Assembly (NCBI GenBank): GCA_949293295.1 | Contig: CASFCG010000001.1 | Coordinates: 1-54,091, forward strand | Reading direction: 5' to 3' | Length of the DNA stretch: 54,091 nucleotides | Origin: an uncultured Cetobacterium sp. | GTDB lineage: Bacteria > Fusobacteriota > Fusobacteriia > Fusobacteriales > Fusobacteriaceae | Shown: positions 1-6,914 of the stretch, piece by piece | Layout of the letters: each line of letters starts with the position of its first letter | How positions within the stretch are numbered: the stretch's first letter is position 1 | Notes under the pieces: generated by a model | The model's input: the letters and a program-made list of their open reading frames with translations, nothing else | Databases searched by the model: none | What the model was told of the DNA's origin: nothing | Translations under genes and position numbers: made by a program

Positions 1-23
1 ATAGGAAGTTGCCAATCAAAAGT

Positions 24-99
24 GCTTCTTTAGCTCAGTTGGTAGAGCGCACGACTGTTAATCGTGTTGTCGCTGGTTCGAGCCCAGCAAGAAGCGCCA
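24..99 (+). tRNA. tRNA-Asn (anticodon GTT)
   Basis: A complete 76-nt cloverleaf is visible. The acceptor arm GCTTCTT (24-30) pairs with AAGAAGC (89-95), followed by discriminator G96 and an encoded CCA (97-99). The anticodon stem CACGA/TCGTG (50-54/62-66) encloses loop CTGTTAA, so the anticodon is GTT at 57-59 (Asn). The T-arm carries GGTTCGAG. A T-rich run follows directly. Its position at the window edge, with no promoter in the 23 bases before it, suggests it is the last gene of a transcript starting outside the window, possibly an rrn operon. Confidence 0.97.
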
Positions 100-455
100 T
101 TTTTTTTTATTTTTTGGAAAATTAATTTGAATATAATAAAAAAATCAGAACGGTTAAAGATGTTTTTAACCTATTTTAGTGTCTTATAGAATTTTTGACA
201 ATCTCCTTGGGGAAAATAAAATTATAGACCGGTGAAATCTAATTGATTAGTAATAGTTGTGAGGATTCTTATATAAATTTTTGGGATAAAAGATAGAAAT
301 ATTAACAGTGGATATGTTAAAATGTATAGAAATTTGATGATAGAGACGAATAAAGATTAAAGTAGTGTTTTATAATTTTATTGTTGAAATTAAAAAATAT
401 CTAGAAATATAAATTTTTGCAATATGGAAAAACTCTTTGTTTAAGTTATTGTAGC
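100..455. other. Intergenic stretch without a recognisable gene
   Basis: About 355 bases of very AT-rich DNA between tRNA-Asn and the ferredoxin terminator. No reading frame with a plausible ribosome-binding site was found on either strand. A T-run (100-109) lies just after the tRNA. A weak 7-bp hairpin GGTTAAA/TTTAACC (152-158/165-171) has only a poor T-tract, so it is not called a terminator. Confidence 0.6.
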
Positions 456-487
456 AAAAAAGTCCGTCAGTTGACGGACTTTTTTTG
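456..487 (-). terminator. Bidirectional intrinsic terminator after ferredoxin
   Basis: A perfect 9-bp stem AGTCCGTCA/TGACGGACT (461-469/472-480) with a 2-nt centre has A6 on its left (456-461) and T7 on its right (481-487). It therefore has a U-tract whichever way it is transcribed. It sits immediately downstream of the minus-strand ferredoxin gene, so it most likely ends that transcript. Confidence 0.85.
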
Positions 488-488
488 T

Positions 489-665
489 TTACTCAGCAGA
501 AATACATTCAACAGGGCAAGAAGCTGCACAAGCTCCACAATCAACACACATATCTGCGTCGATTCTTCTTTTTCCTCCGTCTACTTCTGATATACATTCA
601 ACAGGGCAAACTGATTGACAAGTTCCACATCCAATACAAACATCTTCATTAATTTTATGTGCCAT
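489..665 (-). CDS. 2[4Fe-4S] ferredoxin, 58 aa
   Basis: Small soluble cytoplasmic electron carrier of the clostridial 8Fe type. Two cysteine clusters CxxCxxCxxxCP are visible, at C10/C13/C16/C20-P21 and C40/C43/C46/C50-P51, and each half ends in PVECIS, which shows the internal duplication of this family. In the family each cluster gives three cysteines to one cubane and the fourth to the other. The start is ATG at 665, with an AGGAGG ribosome-binding site 9 nt upstream. It is monocistronic: an extended -10 promoter lies upstream and an intrinsic terminator immediately downstream. In fermenting anaerobes it would be the partner of pyruvate:ferredoxin oxidoreductase, hydrogenase or Rnf, none of which is in this window. 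Confidence 0.95.
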   Translation of the reverse strand: MAHKINEDVCIGCGTCQSVCPVECISEVDGGKRRIDADMCVDCGACAASCPVECISAE

Positions 666-702
666 ATTAATTAACCTCCTAATATATTTTTTGTCTATAC
701 TA

Positions 703-731
703 AGTATACCACTTTAATAGAAAAAATACAA
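703..731 (-). promoter_or_regulatory. Predicted sigma-70 promoter of ferredoxin
   Basis: Reading leftwards on the minus strand: -35 TTGTAT (731-726), 17-bp spacer, then TGG directly before -10 TATACT (708-703), i.e. an extended -10. The predicted start is near 697, giving a leader of about 30 nt before the ATG at 665. Confidence 0.65.
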
Positions 732-801
732 CAAAAAAATTAAGAAAAAACTAGAAAAAATGGTGCTTTATCCAATATTTTGAAAATATAAATATTGTAA
801 T

Positions 802-1788
802 TTAGAGATATTTATAAGAATTTCCAAGTAATCCAACTACTTTTTTGGCAAGAGTAATTTTTTCTTGAGCTATTTTACGTGCTTTTATAGCCCCTTCTCT
901 CAATATAGAATTGACATATTCTGGATTTTGAATTAACATCTCTCTTTTTTCACGTGCTTCTTTAAAGTATTCTAAAATTATTTCTAAAAGTTCATTTTTA
1001 GCATGTCCATAGCCATAATTTCCAGCTAAAAAATTCCTCTTCATCTGTTCAACTTGCTCTTTTGTAGCGAAAAGTTCATAAAGTTTAACAATATTATTGT
1101 CAGGGTTTTTAGGTTCTTCAAGCGGAGTAGAATCTGTAACAATGCTCATTATTTGTTTTTTTAATTCTTTTTTAGAAGCAAACATATTTATAGTATTTCC
1201 ATATGATTTACTCATTTTTTGCCCATCTGTTCCTGGAATTATAGCTAAAGAATCTAAAATAAGGGGTTCAGGTAGTTTAAAAAGTTCAGTTTGATATTGT
1301 TGATTAAATTTTAGAGCAATATCACGAGCCATCTCTAAATGCTGTTTTTGGTCTTTTCCAACAGGAACAACATCACTATCATAAATTAAAATATCAGCAG
1401 CCATAAGGATTGGATAGGTTAAGAGTCCGGTATTAGGTGCAATCCCCTTTGCAATTTTGTCTTTATAGGAATGTCCTCTCTCTAGCAATCCTATAGGTGT
1501 TACATTTGAAAGCAACCATGCAAGCTCTGTATGTTCTGGAACGTCTGATTGTAAAAAAATAGTTGATTTTTTCGGATCCAGTCCTAAAGCTAAATAATCC
1601 AAAACGATATTATAGGAGTTTTCTCTAAGAGCTTCTGGATTATTTAAGGAGGTTAAAGAGTGATAGTCAGCAATAAAATAAAAACCCTCATATCTATCTT
1701 GATTATCAATGAATTGTTTTATCGCTCCGAAATAATTTCCTAAATGCAAAACTCCACTTGGTTGAATACCTGATATACTTCTTTTCAT
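802..1788 (-). CDS. trpS: Tryptophanyl-tRNA synthetase
   Basis: Class Ic aminoacyl-tRNA synthetase that charges tRNA-Trp using ATP in the cytoplasm. The 328-residue protein has the family's usual length, a HIGH-like signature HLGN at residues 15-18 and the KMSKS loop at 191-195. The open frame extends 13 codons further upstream, but ATG at 1788 is chosen because AAGGAG precedes it at good spacing and MKRSISGIQPSG is the conserved TrpRS beginning. It lies 19 bp downstream of the M32 peptidase gene and is probably cotranscribed with it. No T-box leader was seen. A clear terminator after its stop was not found. Confidence 0.96.
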   Translation of the reverse strand: MKRSISGIQPSGVLHLGNYFGAIKQFIDNQDRYEGFYFIADYHSLTSLNNPEALRENSYNIVLDYLALGLDPKKSTIFLQSDVPEHTELAWLLSNVTPIGLLERGHSYKDKIAKGIAPNTGLLTYPILMAADILIYDSDVVPVGKDQKQHLEMARDIALKFNQQYQTELFKLPEPLILDSLAIIPGTDGQKMSKSYGNTINMFASKKELKKQIMSIVTDSTPLEEPKNPDNNIVKLYELFATKEQVEQMKRNFLAGNYGYGHAKNELLEIILEYFKEAREKREMLIQNPEYVNSILREGAIKARKIAQEKITLAKKVVGLLGNSYKYL

Positions 1789-1807
1789 AAAATACTCCTT
1801 TTTTATT

Positions 1808-3286
1808 CTATAGTTCATAAAGTTCACTATATTTTTGTTTTAAATAGTCAATATAATATTTAGAGTTTAATTCTTCGTTACTTATCTCATAAATTAAATC
1901 ATTAGGATTTTTTAATTTTCCATATTTATAAATTTTATCTTTCAGCCATTCTCTTATTTTTTCCATCTCACCATTTTCTAATATTTTTTCAAAGTTCAAA
2001 TCCCTTTTTAAACTGTTAAAGATTTGACTTGAATATAGATTTCCAAGGGCATAGGATGGAAAATACCCAATTAAGCCACAAGACCAATGAACATCTTGTA
2101 AAATTCCTTCTTGGTCATTTTTAACTTCAATTCCAAGATACTCTTTTGTTTTATTATTCCAAATTGTTACAATATCCTCGAAATTAAACTCACCATTTAG
2201 AACTCCTTTTTCTATCTCATATCTAATAATAATGTGAAGTGAATAGGTTAATTCATCAGCTTCAATTCTTATTGGAGAAGGGGCAACATGGTTTATCTCT
2301 TTATAAAATTTATCTATATCTATATCATTCAATACATCATACTTATATTTGCTCTTTTGGAGAAAATTTTTCCAAAACTTTTTATTTCTACCAATTATAT
2401 TTTCATAAAACCTAGATTGTGATTCATGGATTCCCATTGAAATACCATCATCCAAAAGTGTGTTGGAAAGCTCCGTTCCAATTCCCTGTTCATATATTCC
2501 ATGTCCGCCTTCGTGAATAGTACTAAATATTGATGAAAAAGGTAAATCTTCTATATATTTTGTAGTTAAACGAATATCATCTCGATTTACAGTTAAAGTA
2601 AAGGGATGTTCACTCTCATCCAAAAGACCTCTTTCAAAGTCAAATCCAAGATATCCCAAAAGCTCTCTTGAAAAGTTCTTTTGTTTTTCTTTTTTTGCAA
2701 AAAAGTTCAATTTCTGATTTTGTGAATTTTTTTCAGTTATTTTTTTTAGAAGAGGAACTATCTCATTTTTAAGTTCCAAGAAAATTTTATCCAATTTTTC
2801 AGTATTCATTCCATTTTCATAATCGTCTAGTATGGCGGAATAAATATCATTTTTTATCCCTCTATATTCGATAAATTTTTTATTATAATCAAATATTTTT
2901 TTTAAGTATGGTTCAAAAAGTTTATAGTTATTTTCATTTTTTGCTTTTTCCCAAACTGATTGGGCTTCTGCTGTCAATTCTGAATAAGTTTGATATTCAT
3001 CAGCAGGAATAACTTTAATTTTTTCAATCTCTTTTTCTAGAATTTCAATCTCCTTTTTTATGATTTCACTCAGATTACTTTTCTTTTTCAAGCTTTTAAT
3101 GAGATTAATCATCCTTTCAGAGGTTGTTAGATTGTAACTTTTTAAACTAATCTCTCCAATCAATTTAGATATATTTTTTACCCCTTTTATAGGAGTTTTA
3201 GTCTCTAAATCCCATTGTAATAGTGCCAGGAGCGAATCAAGTTGTTTTTTTTCCGTTATGAGTTCTCTAAATTCTTTCTCTATCAT
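1808..3286 (-). CDS. M32 family metallocarboxypeptidase
   Basis: Thermostable carboxypeptidase 1 (Taq carboxypeptidase) family: a zinc enzyme that removes C-terminal residues from peptides in the cytoplasm. The 492-residue length fits the family. The zinc motif HEGGH (HExxH) is at about residues 258-262, and the downstream HESQSR block supplies the third ligand (E288). There is no signal peptide. An open frame runs 23 codons further upstream from a TTG at 3355, but that TTG coincides with a predicted -35 box, so ATG at 3286 is preferred although its ribosome-binding site (AAGGA) is about 13 nt away. First gene of a two-gene minus-strand unit with trpS. Confidence 0.9.
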   Translation of the reverse strand: MIEKEFRELITEKKQLDSLLALLQWDLETKTPIKGVKNISKLIGEISLKSYNLTTSERMINLIKSLKKKSNLSEIIKKEIEILEKEIEKIKVIPADEYQTYSELTAEAQSVWEKAKNENNYKLFEPYLKKIFDYNKKFIEYRGIKNDIYSAILDDYENGMNTEKLDKIFLELKNEIVPLLKKITEKNSQNQKLNFFAKKEKQKNFSRELLGYLGFDFERGLLDESEHPFTLTVNRDDIRLTTKYIEDLPFSSIFSTIHEGGHGIYEQGIGTELSNTLLDDGISMGIHESQSRFYENIIGRNKKFWKNFLQKSKYKYDVLNDIDIDKFYKEINHVAPSPIRIEADELTYSLHIIIRYEIEKGVLNGEFNFEDIVTIWNNKTKEYLGIEVKNDQEGILQDVHWSCGLIGYFPSYALGNLYSSQIFNSLKRDLNFEKILENGEMEKIREWLKDKIYKYGKLKNPNDLIYEISNEELNSKYYIDYLKQKYSELYEL

Positions 3287-3326
3287 AGTTGTTATTAGGT
3301 TCCTTTCTAAAATATTTATTATATTC

Positions 3327-3355
3327 AATATATCATAAATGAGGCAAAAGGGCAA
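3327..3355 (-). promoter_or_regulatory. Predicted promoter of M32 peptidase-trpS
   Basis: On the minus strand: -35 TTGCCC (3355-3350), 17-bp spacer ending in TGA, -10 TATATT (3332-3327), an extended -10 arrangement. It would start transcription near 3320, upstream of the ATG at 3286. A second -10-like TATAAT (3323-3318) lies just inside it. Confidence 0.55.
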
Positions 3356-3462
3356 TAATCGACAGAGAAAGAGGAATAAAATAATTGTTGAAACTATTCA
3401 GTTCTGGGGATTGACATGATATAATTTATCAGTAAAAATTATATTATTTTTAGTAGGTATTT

Positions 3463-3491
3463 TTGTTAAAATTAAAAATATATGTTATAAT
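3463..3491 (+). promoter_or_regulatory. Predicted promoter of lipid kinase gene
   Basis: -35 TTGTTA (3463-3468), 17-bp spacer, TGT followed by a consensus -10 TATAAT (3486-3491). The predicted start is near 3498, about 30 nt before the ATG at 3528, leaving room for AGGAG at 3512-3516. Confidence 0.75.
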
Positions 3492-3527
3492 GAATGAAAA
3501 CCATTTTTCATAGGAGAGTTAGGTGAT

Positions 3528-4415
3528 ATGAGTTTAAAACATGTTAAATTGATATACAATCCAAAATCTGGAAAAGGGAGAATAATAGAAAGTATAGATA
3601 AAATAGTAGAAATATATCAGAAATATGGTTATACAATAGACTTATTTAGAATAGATGGATTTAGCGATAAAGAGAAAGTTTTGGAAGAGATAGAAAATTA
3701 TCAACATATATTGATATCAGGTGGAGATGGGACAATAAACAGATGTATAGATTTTTTAAAAAAGCATAATGTAGATATTCCGATCGGAATTATTCCCCTA
3801 GGTACGGCAAATGATTTTGCTAGTTTATTAGGAATATCACAGGATATAGCAAAAAATTGTGAGCGGATAATAAATTCAAAACCTAAAAAAATTGATTTGG
3901 GAAAGATAAATGATAGATATTTTTTAAATATTGCGAGTGTTGGAATTTTTTCTAATGTTTCTCAGGGAACAGATAGAGATATGATAAAAAAAATAGGAAA
4001 ACTTGCATATGTGTTCAATGGAATAAAAGAGTTAAGTAAAATGAAAAAAGAGAAGTTGATAATAGAGAGCAGAGAGTATACGGTTGTATCAGATATATTG
4101 GCTGTTTTGGTGTTTAACGGAAAAACAGCAGGAAGTTTTGAGATTGCGTATGATTCTAAAATTGATGATGGTTATTTTGATGTTATAGTTTTAAAAGATA
4201 ATATTTTAGCAAATATCTCTGAATTGGGAGCCTATTTTACTAAGAGTTTAACTGACCAAAATGTAGCAATAAAATATTTTAAAACTAGAAAATTAAAGAT
4301 TACAGGTGTAAATAATTTAGTAACTGATATAGATGGAGAGCTGGGACCAGCATTGCCTGTTGTTATAGAGTGTATAAAACAAGGGATTGAAATATTAGGA
4401 ATTGATAAAAATTAA
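3528..4415 (+). CDS. Diacylglycerol/lipid kinase family protein (DagK/YegS-like)
   Basis: Cytoplasmic, membrane-associated ATP-dependent lipid kinase family. Visible motifs are NPKSGKG (11-17), the nucleotide-binding GGDGT (65-69) and IPLGTANDFA shortly after, all diagnostic of the DAGK catalytic domain; the 295-residue length is typical. In Gram-positive bacteria DgkB recycles diacylglycerol to phosphatidic acid, while YegS phosphorylates other lipids. The sequence alone does not decide the substrate here. It has its own strong promoter, and the dcw promoter overlaps its 3' end, so it may feed some transcription into murF. Confidence 0.88.
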   Translation: MSLKHVKLIYNPKSGKGRIIESIDKIVEIYQKYGYTIDLFRIDGFSDKEKVLEEIENYQHILISGGDGTINRCIDFLKKHNVDIPIGIIPLGTANDFASLLGISQDIAKNCERIINSKPKKIDLGKINDRYFLNIASVGIFSNVSQGTDRDMIKKIGKLAYVFNGIKELSKMKKEKLIIESREYTVVSDILAVLVFNGKTAGSFEIAYDSKIDDGYFDVIVLKDNILANISELGAYFTKSLTDQNVAIKYFKTRKLKITGVNNLVTDIDGELGPALPVVIECIKQGIEILGIDKN

Positions 4416-4430
4416 CAAAAGTGTTAAAAT
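4402..4430 (+). promoter_or_regulatory. Predicted promoter of the murF-ftsZ operon
   Basis: -35 TTGATA (4402-4407) lies inside the last codons of the lipid kinase gene. A 17-bp spacer ends in TGT, followed by -10 TAAAAT (4425-4430). The predicted start near 4437 precedes the murF ATG by about 34 nt. No other promoter of comparable quality was seen before murF. Confidence 0.6.
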
Positions 4431-4470
4431 TATATAGATTTTTGACGAAAGGATTAAGAGATTATTAGAC

Positions 4471-5748
4471 ATGAAAGCTTTAAAAAGAGTAATTTGTGAA
4501 TATTTTAAAATAGATAAAAAACGAGAGAACTTTGAAATATCTAATGTTGTTATGGATAGTAAAAAAGTACAAAAGAACTCTCTATTTTTTGCTATAAACT
4601 CTGGAAATGACTATGTTCAAGAGGCTTTGGATAAAGAGGCAAGTTTGGTTATTTGTGATAATTCAGATATAAAAGATGCAAGGGTATTAAAGGTAAAAAA
4701 TAGTATAGAGATTATGCAAGAGTTAGCTAAAATATATAGAGAGAGATTAAAAATAAGAGTTGTTGGAGTTACTGGAAGTGAGGGGAAAACAACTACTAAA
4801 GATTTAGTATATAGTGTATTGAAAGAAAAATTTAGGACTTACAAGAGTGAGGGAAACTATAACAATCAGATAGGTTTACCATTTTCTATACTTCAATTGA
4901 GAGAGTGTGATGAGATAGCTATTTTAGAGATGGGAATGAGTAGTCTGGGGGAGATTGATAGATTGGCACAGATATCCCGACCAGATTATGCGATAATTAC
5001 AAATATAGGAGATTCTCATCTTGAATATTTAAAAAATAGGGAAAATGTATTTAAAGCCAAAACCGAACTATTAAAATATATAGATAAAAAGTGTTGTATT
5101 GTATATGGTGATGATTTTTATTTAAAAAATATAGATAATGTGATAAAAGTTGGATTCGGGAAAGAAAATAGTTATATCTTGGCAAATTTAGTTGAAGAGT
5201 ATAAAAAAACTGAGTTTTGTTTAAATGATGAGATTTACACGATAGCATTAAATGGTATACATAATGTTATTAATAGTTCTTTTTCTGTAGTTATCGGTAA
5301 ATTGTTAGGAATGAATTATTCTGAGATAAAAAAAGGACTACAGAGTGCAGAGATTACTAAAATGAGATTTGAAAAGATAGAAAAAAAAGGAAATATATAT
5401 ATAAATGACGCTTATAATGCGAGTCCTGAATCTATGAAGGCAGCTTTAAGGACTTTCAATACTCTTCCGACTAATAGAAAAAAAGTTGTTATATTAGGTG
5501 ATATGTTGGAAATGGGAGAGAATGAGAATAGATTTCACAAAGAGATTTTAAATTTTATGAAAGAGTATAATTTTTACAGGGTTTTTGTCTTTGGTGAAAG
5601 GATGAAAAGAGCTTTAGATGAGTTGGGAGACGTAGAGATAGAGTATTTTGAGAATAAAAATAGACTCAAAGAAAGATTACAAAGTGAGGTCGATTTGATT
5701 ATTTTGTTAAAAGGGTCAAGAGGTATGCGATTAGAGGAGATTATATAA
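4471..5748 (+). CDS. murF: UDP-N-acetylmuramoyl-tripeptide--D-alanyl-D-alanine ligase
   Basis: Mur ligase that adds D-Ala-D-Ala to the UDP-MurNAc-tripeptide, the last cytoplasmic step of the peptidoglycan precursor. The 425-residue protein has an N-terminal substrate domain, the ATP loop TGSEGKTTT (about 101-109) of the Mur ligase central domain, and the C-terminal domain with NDAYNASPESM (substrate contacts in the family). It opens the dcw operon. murE, which normally precedes murF, is not here, so the third residue of the peptide must be added by a MurE encoded elsewhere. Fusobacteria are known for meso-lanthionine or DAP at that position. Confidence 0.95.
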   Translation: MKALKRVICEYFKIDKKRENFEISNVVMDSKKVQKNSLFFAINSGNDYVQEALDKEASLVICDNSDIKDARVLKVKNSIEIMQELAKIYRERLKIRVVGVTGSEGKTTTKDLVYSVLKEKFRTYKSEGNYNNQIGLPFSILQLRECDEIAILEMGMSSLGEIDRLAQISRPDYAIITNIGDSHLEYLKNRENVFKAKTELLKYIDKKCCIVYGDDFYLKNIDNVIKVGFGKENSYILANLVEEYKKTEFCLNDEIYTIALNGIHNVINSSFSVVIGKLLGMNYSEIKKGLQSAEITKMRFEKIEKKGNIYINDAYNASPESMKAALRTFNTLPTNRKKVVILGDMLEMGENENRFHKEILNFMKEYNFYRVFVFGERMKRALDELGDVEIEYFENKNRLKERLQSEVDLIILLKGSRGMRLEEII

Positions 5749-5768
5749 AATATTAAGGAGTTTTAGAA

Positions 5769-6857
5769 ATGTTATACATTTTAGCTGAAAGATTTTTGAC
5801 TATTGAATGGATGAAATCAATATATTTCAGAAGTTTTTTAGGATTTATATTGGGATATATGATAGTTATTATTGTTGGAAAGCGTTTTATAGAGTTTTTA
5901 AAAAAGAAAAAATTTGGAGAATCTATAAGAGAAGAAGGACCTATTTCACATTTTTCTAAAAAAGGAACTCCCACGATGGGAGGTGTCTTGATAATATTTA
6001 GCACTTTGTTTGTAGTGTTATTGGTAGCGGATTTGAGAAATAGATTTATACTGTTGCTGTTTTTAACCACACTATTATTTAGCAGTATAGGATTTATAGA
6101 TGATTTTAAGAAATTTACAGTTAATAAAAAAGGACTATCAGGAAAGAAAAAATTGATGGGACAGCTTATGATATCGGTTATTCTATGGGGATTCATAGAG
6201 AGATTTGGATTAACAGGGAATACAACAGTAGATTTCTCAATTATAAATCCAATTCTTAAGAGTTCATATTTTTACATTGGTTCTGTTGGATTTTTTGTTC
6301 TTGTAGCATTAATTCTAATGGGAACCTCAAATGCTGTAAATATAACAGATGGACTTGATGGATTGGCGATAATGCCGGTAATTATAGCAATGACTATATT
6401 AGGAATAATAACATATTTTACTGGTCATATAGAATTGAGTACGCATCTAAATTTATATTATATAGTTGGAATAGGTGAGGTGGTTATATTTATTTCAACT
6501 TTGATAGGAGCTGGTCTTGGATTTTTGTGGTATAACTTTTACCCAGCACAGATATTTATGGGAGATACAGGTTCCTTAACTCTCGGGGGGATATTAGGAG
6601 TGATAGCTGTACTTTTAAAACAGGAGATATTACTGATAGTTATAGGAGGGGTGTTTGTAATAGAAGCTCTCTCTGTTATACTTCAAGTTGGTTCTTTTAA
6701 GATGAGAGGAAAAAGGGTTTTTAGAATGGCACCTATTCATCACCACTTTGAGTTAAAAGGATTGCCAGAAACAAAGGTTACGATGCGTTTTTGGATAATT
6801 GCTATATTTTTAGGAGTAATAGCCTTAGGAATGATTAGATTGAGAGGAATATTATAA
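5769..6857 (+). CDS. mraY: Phospho-N-acetylmuramoyl-pentapeptide-transferase
   Basis: Integral inner-membrane enzyme that transfers phospho-MurNAc-pentapeptide to undecaprenyl phosphate, forming lipid I. The 362-residue length and about ten hydrophobic segments fit the family. Conserved cytoplasmic loops are visible: the early GTPTMGG block, TDGLDGLA, the MGDTGSL loop and the APIHHHFE histidine loop near the C-terminus. It lies 20 bp after murF with AAGGAG before the ATG. A hairpin followed by a U-run sits between it and the next gene and may act as an attenuator. Confidence 0.96.
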   Translation: MLYILAERFLTIEWMKSIYFRSFLGFILGYMIVIIVGKRFIEFLKKKKFGESIREEGPISHFSKKGTPTMGGVLIIFSTLFVVLLVADLRNRFILLLFLTTLLFSSIGFIDDFKKFTVNKKGLSGKKKLMGQLMISVILWGFIERFGLTGNTTVDFSIINPILKSSYFYIGSVGFFVLVALILMGTSNAVNITDGLDGLAIMPVIIAMTILGIITYFTGHIELSTHLNLYYIVGIGEVVIFISTLIGAGLGFLWYNFYPAQIFMGDTGSLTLGGILGVIAVLLKQEILLIVIGGVFVIEALSVILQVGSFKMRGKRVFRMAPIHHHFELKGLPETKVTMRFWIIAIFLGVIALGMIRLRGIL

Positions 6858-6863
6858 GATATG

Positions 6864-6890
6864 AAGTGCAGTGGGAACTGTGCTTTTTGT
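6864..6890 (+). terminator. Attenuator-like hairpin between mraY and murD-murG
   Basis: AAGTGCAG/CTGTGCTT (6864-6871/6878-6885) forms an 8-bp stem with two G-U pairs, a 6-nt loop and a T5 run (6884-6888) followed by more T-rich sequence. It lies inside an otherwise tight operon, so it could give partial termination rather than a full stop. The stem is weak, hence moderate confidence. Confidence 0.45.
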
Positions 6891-6914
6891 TGTCTTTATG
6901 TTTAGGAGGATTTT

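Noticed and set aside
3287-3355. N-terminal extension of the M32 peptidase from TTG at 3355
   Set aside because: The TTG is part of a predicted -35 element, the extension is not family-like, and the length from ATG 3286 already matches the family.
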